Below, one piece after another: positions 58,014 through 64,000 of a stretch of 64,000 nt of DNA. The position numbers were made by a program, and so were the translations under genes. The stretch is from an uncultured Lachnospiraceae bacterium. GTDB taxonomy: Bacteria > Bacillota > Clostridia > Lachnospirales > Lachnospiraceae. The DNA lies in contig CADADA010000013.1 in the NCBI GenBank assembly GCA_902786515.1, positions 1-64,000 of the forward strand. Reading direction: 5' to 3'. The notes beneath the pieces are model-generated. The model was not told the DNA's origin, did no database searches, and saw nothing but the letters and a program-made list of their open reading frames with translations. Each line of letters opens with the position of its first letter. The stretch's first letter is position 1.

Positions 58014-58892
58014 ATGAACCAGCGACAGCTTCAATATTTTTTACGGGTATATGAAAAAAAGAGTATTTCGGGTGCTGCTGAAAGTTTGTTCATCTCCCCA
58101 CAAGGGCTGAGTAAAACTATAGCTAAATTGGAAAAAGAGCTTGGTGTGGAATTATTTGTGCACGAAGCAAACCGTATTGTGCCCACCTCAGCAGCTGCGA
58201 GTCTTGCAAGCCACGCTATGAATATCATCACGGAATATGATATTATTGAAAATGAGCTTTTTAAAAAAAATGTTTCTAAGAAGCCGGCATGTATTTCCTG
58301 CTCATTTGATGTCCCGCAAATGCTCTCTTCAAACTTTTTTTATGATTTTTATCAGAAAAATCCGGATATTTTAATTCAAATACACGAATATCCGGATCGG
58401 TTAATAATGGAACAGTTAGAACATGCTATTATAGAAATTGCGATAATTTCCGGTCCCATAGACCATTCTATGTATGAATTAGTACCATTATTTACTGAGC
58501 CATTCTGCCTCGTCATAAACAAAGCACATCCTCTGGCAAAAAAGGATTTTATCAGCATCTCTGATTTACATGAAATTCCGCTTGCTGTAAAAGATATGTA
58601 TAATCAGATTAGTATTACACAATTTGCTGAATTTAAAAATAATAATACTATACCCGACGTCATCCTGGAGACATCTGATTCTCACCTGATTCACTCCATG
58701 GCAGAAAATAATTATGCGTTGGGAATGACTTTAAATTATCTTGCTAAAAAAATCAAAAGTGATAATATAGTAATTCGTCAATTTGAAAAAAATTGCTTTA
58801 CCAAAACACTCTATTTGGTAAAGCATAAGGATTATATTTTAAGTCGTGAAACAAGACTTGTATATAATGGACTTTTAGATTTTTTTCACTGA
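58014..58892 (+). CDS. LysR family transcriptional regulator
   Basis: The 292-residue protein has a winged helix-turn-helix (about 1-60: LQYFLRVYEKKSISGAAESL... SPQGLSKTIAKLEKELGVELF) and a substrate-binding-protein-like effector domain. It is divergent from the RidA/dehydrogenase operon, the usual arrangement for an LTTR that controls its neighbour. The likely inducer is the operon's substrate. The ATG at 58014 follows AGGAGGGATATTT. Confidence 0.93.
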   Translation: MNQRQLQYFLRVYEKKSISGAAESLFISPQGLSKTIAKLEKELGVELFVHEANRIVPTSAAASLASHAMNIITEYDIIENELFKKNVSKKPACISCSFDVPQMLSSNFFYDFYQKNPDILIQIHEYPDRLIMEQLEHAIIEIAIISGPIDHSMYELVPLFTEPFCLVINKAHPLAKKDFISISDLHEIPLAVKDMYNQISITQFAEFKNNNTIPDVILETSDSHLIHSMAENNYALGMTLNYLAKKIKSDNIVIRQFEKNCFTKTLYLVKHKDYILSRETRLVYNGLLDFFH

Positions 58893-58925
58893 TAACTTAT
58901 ATCCGGTATTTCATGCAGCTATGTA

Positions 58926-59909
58926 CTAATCAATTAAATCGTTTTGAAATTTTGAAAGATGTTCATATGGCAAAATCAATCTTCCGCGATAAAGTCCACA
59001 TCCATCGTTAATCAAATTATTATCTGTTGCGCCGAACATATTGACATTTATCTTACTAAGCTCTAATTTCTGAAGCATTGCTACTCTGTTGTATGCATCA
59101 TCAAAGAAGATATTTTCTCCAAGCGGAATCTTCTCCCTTCTTGCACGTTCCTTTTCCTGTCGTTTTTCGTATCCCAGATGATTTGCAGGTCCTATCTCCG
59201 CATAATCATCCATATCTTTTGTGCGAAGCTGTACCTCAATATTGCTTCTTGATGTATTATCAAAAAAAGCAATATGTAGGGACTTATATCCATACATATT
59301 TGGCTTTTCTATGTAATCTCTATAGTATGGTCTGTATTTCTCACCTATTGTCAGACTGTAATCATCAATCCCCGACAATTCCGCCTCAAACCCTCTCTCC
59401 TCGAGAAAATCCGGGAGAACATTCGCAATTTCATATAAGTATTTTAATTCTCTTTCATAACAATTATCACCGGGTTGTAAATGACATTTTGGCAGAGATA
59501 TAACTATTCTATAAGCAATTAAGTCCTTAATTCTGCTTATTCGATCTTTTATCTGCGTTTCTGATGGATATTCGTCATATTCAGAATAATAGTCGTATAT
59601 ATATTCCACTATGTTCCCATTTATCTTCTCCTCAAGCCTGATAAGCGATTTTATTCTCCCCTTAAATGTGAAAGCAAGAAATGGATATTTATCAGCCATA
59701 TATTTGTAAAATTCTCTTATCCGCTGCGACTGGGCAGTCAGAAAGTCATTATGTTCAAGCAATTCTATAACCTGTAGTAAATAATTGCTATGCGCCAAAT
59801 CAATGCCATTCCCCGATTCAATTGCATTCTTCTTTAAATCATTTGAATAGTTGTGTAAAATCTTCACAACCGTGTTTCCATCGTATAGATAATCATTAAG
59901 TGATATCAT
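58926..59909 (-). CDS. RelA/SpoT-domain protein (single-domain alarmone synthetase-like)
   Basis: The 327-residue protein has the RSD (synthetase) fold: FKGRIKSLIRLEEKI, DLIAYRIVIS, NMYGYKSLHIAFFD and NIEVQLRTKDMDDYAEIGPANHLGYEK. There is no HD hydrolase, TGS or ACT domain. It could make (p)ppGpp or pyrophosphorylate another acceptor. The N-terminal ~60 residues and C-terminal ~70 are unfamiliar. GGGAGGAAAC precedes the ATG, with a terminator just before it. Convergent with the LysR gene. Confidence 0.85.
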   Translation of the reverse strand: MISLNDYLYDGNTVVKILHNYSNDLKKNAIESGNGIDLAHSNYLLQVIELLEHNDFLTAQSQRIREFYKYMADKYPFLAFTFKGRIKSLIRLEEKINGNIVEYIYDYYSEYDEYPSETQIKDRISRIKDLIAYRIVISLPKCHLQPGDNCYERELKYLYEIANVLPDFLEERGFEAELSGIDDYSLTIGEKYRPYYRDYIEKPNMYGYKSLHIAFFDNTSRSNIEVQLRTKDMDDYAEIGPANHLGYEKRQEKERARREKIPLGENIFFDDAYNRVAMLQKLELSKINVNMFGATDNNLINDGCGLYRGRLILPYEHLSKFQNDLID

Positions 59910-59924
59910 GTTTCCTCCCTATGT

Positions 59925-59958
59925 CAAAAAACGTCCCATCCTTACACAGATGAAACGT
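59925..59958 (-). terminator. Intrinsic terminator in the leader of the RelA-like gene
   Basis: On the minus strand ACGTTTCATC (59958-59949) pairs with GATGGGACGT (59940-59931) with two wobbles and an 8-nt loop, followed by five or six T residues. The ribosome binding site of the RelA-like gene begins about five bases later. A possible promoter (TTGTTA, 17 bases, TAAGAT) lies upstream. Confidence 0.75.
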
Positions 59959-60014
59959 CTTTGTTTGATCTTACAATATACTATATACTATAACAATATG
60001 CTCCTTTAATTTAA

Positions 60015-60317
60015 TCAATTAAGCAATGTAATCTCACCAATAATAGGCAGTGGTTCTTCACTCATCTTAAATGCTCTCACAATTCCCATTACAAATAAAA
60101 TAAATGCTGCTAAATCAATTATTTCGCCGGTAAAGTAGAACAATCCGCCCATTCTAATCAGGAACGAACCTATCGACGATATTATATTAATAATCAGTGC
60201 CTGATTCAGATGCCTCCACACCAGATTATCATTTTTATCTCTACCAACCAATGCAATCAAAAAACCAATCCATGTAATATAGCTAATTACTGAATACAAT
60301 TTTGAATTTTTGTACAT
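60015..60317 (-). CDS. Small membrane protein, DUF4870/Tic20-like
   Basis: The 100-residue protein has an opening helix SVISYITWIGFLIAL, a WRHLNQALIINI stretch and two further helices, which I recognise as the DUF4870/Tic20-like family. Function unknown. The ATG at 60317 is supported by the promoter at 60355-60383; the longer open frame upstream would begin before that promoter and is not coding. Confidence 0.7.
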   Translation of the reverse strand: MYKNSKLYSVISYITWIGFLIALVGRDKNDNLVWRHLNQALIINIISSIGSFLIRMGGLFYFTGEIIDLAAFILFVMGIVRAFKMSEEPLPIIGEITLLN

Positions 60318-60354
60318 AAGAAAACACCATTCCTTTCTCTTTTTATCACCTCTT

Positions 60355-60383
60355 ATATTAACGCAGGTATGTGTTATGGTCAA
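60355..60383 (-). promoter_or_regulatory. Promoter of the DUF4870-like gene
   Basis: TTGACC (60383-60378), 17 bases, TAATAT (60360-60355), about 40 bp upstream of the start codon. Confidence 0.7.
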
Positions 60384-60472
60384 GCAATTTTTATGTACAA
60401 ACCAGCCCCTGTTGCCGATTTCCATGATTCTCGCTTCTTCCTGTGTCTGTGGCATTCTTCATCTCTTCATGG

Positions 60473-60589
60473 TCATCTCTTCGTTATTACCGCTATAGCG
60501 CATGGCATCCTCCCCTCAACAACGTAATATTCCACATCTTTATACCCCATATCTTCAAAAAATCTCTTGTAAGCTTCAAGATCAAACTG
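60473..60589 (-). pseudogene. Gene remnant (C-terminal fragment of an acetyltransferase-like protein)
   Basis: A 38-codon frame, Q-F-D-L-E-A-Y-K-R-F-F-E-D-M-G-Y..., ends in ITKR and a stop. It has no start codon and a stop immediately upstream. The composition is that of a real protein C terminus (FFEDMGYKDVEYYVVEG); the match to a GNAT acetyltransferase end is only an impression. Confidence 0.4.
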
Positions 60590-60771
60590 TTAATTCTCCT
60601 GTTTTATCACAAATGGTTACTATTCACAGCTGATTACAGAAAATAAGCAGATTCGTCGTGCTTGCACGTAAGAAGCTGTTTATCTTCTGTAATCTTCCAG
60701 CATTTCGTTATAATGATTTGGTAGCTGTTCAGAGTCAGACGAAATTGATACTGTGACGAGAAATTATGCTT
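60590..60771. other. Non-coding spacer with a long hairpin and half a repeat
   Basis: No gene. An imperfect hairpin occupies 60632-60694: GATTACAGAA pairs with TTCTGTAATC, continues with a wobble-rich inner stem, and holds an inner CGTGC/GCACG hairpin. At 60730-60742 lies GTAGCTGTTCAGA, one half of the palindrome seen at 45940-45987. Confidence 0.5.
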
Positions 60772-61416
60772 CTACTTAGCACCATTACTCCATTGATACT
60801 TTTTAAGTTCCACTCTGCCATCTACTACCAATACTCCATCTTCAGCAAGTAGTTTTGCCTGCTCATCCAATCCGCCAAATGCAAATTCTCCTGCAAGTTC
60901 TCCTTTTGCATTTACCACCCGATAACAAGGGATACTTGATGGATTTGGATTCTTATGCAAAGCATTTCCTACTGCTCTTGCCATATTTTTATCTCCTGCC
61001 AAGGCTGCAATTTGCCCATATGTAGCAACCTTTCCTTTTGGAATCTGCTTCACAATTTCGTATATGCGTTTTGTAGGACTATATGAAACCAAGTTATAGC
61101 TTTCAGCTATCATCCGTTTTATATCTTCTGCTGGAATACTTCCATCAAGAATTACTGTATTCCAATGAGCTTTATTCTGATGGTAGCCAGGTATCACCGC
61201 TTCATATATTTTTCTCCAATAATAGGCATCTTCCGGGGCAACTTTTAAATTCAAACATATATAACCATCTTTCTCATATGTCCAAAGAAATGCTTTTTTG
61301 TTTTCCTTGCAACGAACTAACTGCCAATTGTCATCGTGAAATGGCGCATCCTGATAAGTATTCGGGAATGATAATCCAAATTTTAGTGCTTCTTCCCTTG
61401 TTTTAATTTCTTCCAT
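60772..61416 (-). CDS. Fusion of MmcQ/YjbR domain and alkyltransferase (MGMT/Ogt) domain
   Basis: The 214-residue protein has an MmcQ/YjbR-type DNA-binding-like domain (about 1-110: FGLSFPNTYQDAPFHDDNWQ, KAHWNTVIL) joined to the DNA-binding half of O6-alkylguanine-DNA alkyltransferase (about 115-205: KVATYGQIAALAG, ARAVGNALHKNP). The acceptor Cys164 is present, but the motif is IPCYRV rather than IPCHRV: Tyr165 (TAT) replaces the His of the catalytic relay. It may be a damage-binding or weakly active protein. Confidence 0.85.
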   Translation of the reverse strand: MEEIKTREEALKFGLSFPNTYQDAPFHDDNWQLVRCKENKKAFLWTYEKDGYICLNLKVAPEDAYYWRKIYEAVIPGYHQNKAHWNTVILDGSIPAEDIKRMIAESYNLVSYSPTKRIYEIVKQIPKGKVATYGQIAALAGDKNMARAVGNALHKNPNPSSIPCYRVVNAKGELAGEFAFGGLDEQAKLLAEDGVLVVDGRVELKKYQWSNGAK

Positions 61417-61460
61417 AAAAATTTCTTAACCTCCGTCCATCAAACTCCGATTAAATAAAT

Positions 61461-61563
61461 AGAATTATATCCCATTTGATATTACAACTGTGTTGGCAAA
61501 TAATATTTTTTCTCCATCGTCAATATGAATATAATCATCTCCAACTTTTTCTCTTTCCAATGG
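61461..61563 (-). other. Open 34-codon extension after the ankyrin gene stop
   Basis: The frame of the ankyrin gene continues past its TAA without another stop for 34 codons (LEREKVGDDYIHIDDGEKIL and on to ISNGI). The sequence has protein-like composition. It may be the tail of a decayed longer gene, or the end of a lost neighbour. Confidence 0.35.
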
Positions 61564-61947
61564 TTATTGAATGTGTAAATATATCTGCCTTATAATAAAA
61601 CATATTATAATTGCAAATGATGCTCCAGCTAATGCTTTATCGGATATCTCAAATTTATTATAACAAAGAGAATCAATTGTGGCTGTAATAGCGTCAAAAA
61701 TAACCGGCATTCTTAATCCATTATCTTCATCTTCTGCTTCACAGTAATTAATATCAGCTCCGTGATCTATCAAATAATCCGCAATCTCAATCTGACCAGT
61801 TTTTAATGAAACCTGTAATGGCGATTGTCCATGATCCTTCTTAGGTGTCGGGCCGGCTACACTATTTACCTCTTCCGGCCTTTTATCTAATATTCGCTTT
61901 ACTTCCTCAATATCAGAGTGCCTGATTGCTGTAAATAATTTTTTCAT
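61564..61947 (-). CDS. Short ankyrin-repeat protein, possibly truncated
   Basis: The 127-residue protein has two ankyrin repeats (LFTAIRHSDIEEVKRIL; SPLQVSLKTGQIEIADYLIDHGADIN). The last 25 residues switch to a hydrophobic stretch (ALAGASFAIIICFIIRQIYL) not expected in an ankyrin fold, and the frame stays open after the stop, so a frameshift or decay is suspected. It overlaps the TfoX-like gene (ATGA). Confidence 0.65.
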   Translation of the reverse strand: MKKLFTAIRHSDIEEVKRILDKRPEEVNSVAGPTPKKDHGQSPLQVSLKTGQIEIADYLIDHGADINYCEAEDEDNGLRMPVIFDAITATIDSLCYNKFEISDKALAGASFAIIICFIIRQIYLHIQ

Positions 61948-62270
61948 TTATTTTTTCCTCTGGCTTTTTCGGGTTTCTTTTCCGGAAGTTCTGCATACAT
62001 ACCATCCAAAAGTTCCACAACAAACGCCGTATCTTCAAATCGATCAAATACATGCATCAGTGTCTTTGAGCCTTCATACGGGTAACGCAGTTCGCAATCT
62101 GCAAGCAGCCTGTCCGATGTCGACGTTCTCTTCAAAAGCAGTTCATTGCCACAAATGTCACCTATCAGCTTACCATTGAAATATACAAGATATCCGCCCA
62201 TCATGGATTTTATGACAATATCACCAGCTGTAGCAAAAACCTCACGAACATATTCGTTATATTCATTCAC
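61944..62270 (-). CDS. TfoX/Sxy N-terminal domain protein
   Basis: The 108-residue protein matches the TfoX_N family (KSMMGGYLVYFNGKLIGDICG... LLKRT), ending in a basic Lys-rich tail. In Gram-negatives TfoX activates competence genes; in Firmicutes the stand-alone domain has no settled role. GAGGTAATC precedes the ATG. It heads a two-gene unit with the ankyrin protein. Confidence 0.85.
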   Translation of the reverse strand: MNEYNEYVREVFATAGDIVIKSMMGGYLVYFNGKLIGDICGNELLLKRTSTSDRLLADCELRYPYEGSKTLMHVFDRFEDTAFVVELLDGMYAELPEKKPEKARGKNK

Positions 62271-62368
62271 TATGATTACCTCCTTAAAATCTAGATTTAC
62301 GCGAATCTACAAGCAGTGCGAAGTCACATGCGAATAGCACCACGTTAAACCGGAATTCTAATGTCCCT

Positions 62369-62397
62369 ATTTTAACAGATATTTTTAACGGTTACAA
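62369..62397 (-). promoter_or_regulatory. Promoter of the TfoX-like gene
   Basis: TTGTAA (62397-62392), 17 bases, TAAAAT (62374-62369), about 100 bp upstream of the start codon. Confidence 0.55.
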
Positions 62398-62704
62398 TGT
62401 GTTATAAAATATCGCTACAGTCCATGAAAACACTACATTTATTGACAACAACCCACCGTTTCATACCACATCATATTATATCCGTTCAAGGTCTTTTCCG
62501 AACTCTCGCAAGGGAAAAATCAAGGGAAAGAAAATACGATAACATCAAATAACAAAATACAATCAGATGATTGGAAACTAAGATATTCTCAAATTAGTTT
62601 AATATTTTGAAACAAAAAAGCAGAAAAAAACAGATCCGCCGGCATCCTCACGAATACCGACGAATCCTAAGAGTGAAAAATTTATGAAACAAAGGTTTTT
62701 ATTA
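62398..62704. other. Non-coding spacer
   Basis: An AT-rich gap with no credible gene. Its far end holds part of a hairpin that begins inside the last codons of the surface-protein gene (CAAAGGTT pairing with AACCTTTG, about 62690-62721), a likely terminator for that gene on the minus strand, with only a short T-run. Confidence 0.5.
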
Positions 62705-64000
62705 TTATTTAATTGTAACCTTTGCTTTCTTCATAAGACCGTTAATAGAGTATACATAAATAGTACATGTACCCTTCTTGATACCCTTTATCTTTCCGTT
62801 CTTGTCAACAGTTGCGATACTTGTATCTGATGACTTGTAGCGGAACTTAGCACCATGTGATTTAGGAATATGCTTCTTGTTCTTGTTGACAAGAGTTACC
62901 TTAGCCTTGATCTTGGCTGTCTTTCCAACCTTAACGGTGTACTTGCTCTTTGTAAGGGTTAGCTTCTTAACATTACTGTACTTTGTACTCTTTGCACCCA
63001 CAAGATGTGCTCCGATACTCTTTCCAAGAGCCACCTTCTTACCATCAATAATCTTATATGGCACTACATATACACGGAATTGCCTCTTCTGATTAATCTT
63101 CTTACCATTAATCTTGGTTATGGTAGTCTTGGTCGTAGTGTTCTTGGCAATAGTCTTTGCAGGCTTAGTTATCTTCTTACCACAATACTGTGCATATACA
63201 TAGTAACCGTCTGCCGCTGATGACTTCTTCCACTTGACAGTGAACTTGTTGCCCTTCTGGGTAACTGTTACCTGCTCATTCATGGCTGCCTGAGCTTCCT
63301 GCTTAGCTGCTGCAAGTTCTCTGGCTGCTTTTTCTTCAGCAGCTTTCTTTTCAGCGGCTGCTTTGTCCTCTGCCGCTTTCTTCTCTGCAGCTGTAAGAGC
63401 TGTCTCAGCATCGGTAAGTTTCTTAAGAGTATCAGCGGATACCTTCTTCTTCTGGTCTGCTGTCAGGGCATCATAAGCCTTTCTTGCTGCCTCGATAGAA
63501 GCCTTATCTGTTGTTGTTACCTTACTTGCTACCGGTAATGCTGTAATCGTACTAACTACCTTATCAGCCGCAGATGTATCGTCAGCTTCCTTTTTCTGTG
63601 CTGCTTTAAGTGCTGTCTCTGCATCTGTCAGCTTTTTAAGTGTTGCATCATCTACAAGTTTCTTCTGATCCGGTGTCAATGCATCATAAGCCTTTTTTGC
63701 TGCTTCGATAGCATCCTTATCTGTAGTTGCCACCTTATCGCTTGCAGGAAGTTTACCTATTGCATCTGTTACTGCTTTTGCAGAATTTTTATTCAATGTA
63801 TCAAGAGCTGTCTCTGCATCTGTAAGTTTCTTAAGTGTATCGTCAGATACCTTCTTTTTCTGATCTGCTGTCAGAGCATCGTATGCCTTTCTTGCCGCTT
63901 CGATTGCTTCCTTATCTGTGGCTGCAACCTTATCGCTTGCAGGAAGCTTAGCTATTGCATCACTTACTTCTTTTGCAGCATTGGTGTTTACTGTATCAAG
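62705..64000 (-). CDS. Repeat-rich surface protein with C-terminal BIG2 domain (5' end outside the window)
   Basis: The frame runs to the window edge, so only the C-terminal 431 residues are seen. They hold two 66-residue repeats and one longer unit of the form KLPASDKVATTDK... EAARKAYDALTADQKKKV... LKKLTDAETAL, then a Lys/Ala/Glu coiled coil (AAEKKAAEEKAAR). A fibronectin-like domain follows (VTVTQKGNKFTVKWKKSSAADGYYVYA), and then a BIG2 Ig-like domain (KLTLTKSKYTVKVG... ending AKVTIK). No sortase motif is present at the C terminus. It is probably exported and wall-associated. The Met at 63796 is not the start, as the same repeat continues through it. Confidence 0.85.
   Translation of the reverse strand, partial: LDTVNTNAAKEVSDAIAKLPASDKVAATDKEAIEAARKAYDALTADQKKKVSDDTLKKLTDAETALDTLNKNSAKAVTDAIGKLPASDKVATTDKDAIEAAKKAYDALTPDQKKLVDDATLKKLTDAETALKAAQKKEADDTSAADKVVSTITALPVASKVTTTDKASIEAARKAYDALTADQKKKVSADTLKKLTDAETALTAAEKKAAEDKAAAEKKAAEEKAARELAAAKQEAQAAMNEQVTVTQKGNKFTVKWKKSSAADGYYVYAQYCGKKITKPAKTIAKNTTTKTTITKINGKKINQKRQFRVYVVPYKIIDGKKVALGKSIGAHLVGAKSTKYSNVKKLTLTKSKYTVKVGKTAKIKAKVTLVNKNKKHIPKSHGAKFRYKSSDTSIATVDKNGKIKGIKKGTCTIYVYSINGLMKKAKVTIK

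Noticed and set aside
58926..59909. Toxin of a toxin-antitoxin pair (toxSAS)
   Set aside because: No small antitoxin frame overlaps or adjoins it; the upstream gene is a separately promoted membrane protein.
60318..60455. Extended N terminus for the DUF4870-like protein
   Set aside because: A promoter (60355-60383) lies inside the extension, and the extra residues lack similarity to the family.

Overview
The window is a contiguous AT-rich chromosomal segment from a Gram-positive, anaerobic member of the Clostridia, most likely a motile Lachnospiraceae. The evidence for that placement is the str and rpoBC protein sequences, strong AGGAGG ribosome binding sites, a DUF6033 protein behind a flagellar-type promoter, a chemotaxis receptor, oxygen-sensitive iron-sulfur enzymes, and an alanine/lysine-rich repeat surface protein typical of that family. 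The genus cannot be fixed from the sequence alone. Nearly every gene is on the minus strand; the exceptions are an active subtilase, a chemotaxis receptor, two small membrane proteins and a LysR regulator.

Layout. Positions 1-126 hold the 5' end of a group II intron that appears to sit directly behind the tuf terminator. Positions 157-13325 (minus) are the core information-processing block: rpoB, rpoC, then an L,D-transpeptidase, then rpsL, rpsG, fusA and tuf. Positions 13461-21305 are an eight-gene cell-surface polysaccharide operon (LicD, GT4, flippase, GT2, DUF2304, RmlD, an unknown membrane protein and a DUF2142 protein) behind one consensus promoter. Positions 21313-24781 carry a divergent pair of subtilisin-like proteins; one has a complete triad and the other has Gly in place of the catalytic Ser. 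Then come a methyl-accepting chemotaxis protein and the DUF6033 gene.

Positions 27959-31174 are the most unusual stretch. Two related elements of about 500 bp lie in direct orientation. Each has terminal inverted repeats around a tandem array of 53-bp hairpin units, and together they bracket bioB and two tandem membrane-protein paralogues. Beyond them are a 1232-residue secreted protein (thrombospondin-3-type calcium repeats, von Willebrand A, class 3 lipase), an orphan LytTR regulator and a MATE exporter. Positions 37468-45911 are a mixed operon: aldo/keto reductase, ECF S-component, DUF1893, FAD oxidoreductase, GT-C-like membrane protein, ketopantoate-reductase-like protein and glycerol kinase. 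Positions 46034-48587 form a phospholipid operon (flippase-like, PssA, Psd). Positions 48660-50695 encode a response-regulator/EAL protein and an HPt protein.

Positions 50849-58892 are a catabolic island: RidA, a four-part iron-sulfur/FAD dehydrogenase, a P-II-like regulator, an amino-acid permease and an ornithine-cyclodeaminase-like protein, with a divergent LysR regulator. I infer uptake and oxidation of an amino acid or amine to an imine, with RidA and the cyclodeaminase-like protein handling the imine. The rest of the window has a RelA/SpoT-domain protein behind a leader terminator, small conserved proteins among gene remnants (60.3-62.3 kb), and the 3' part of a repeat-rich surface protein that runs off the window.

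A recurring feature is terminators interlocked with promoters or placed between a promoter and a ribosome binding site (rpsL, the transpeptidase, the phospholipid operon, the LysR gene, the RelA-like gene).
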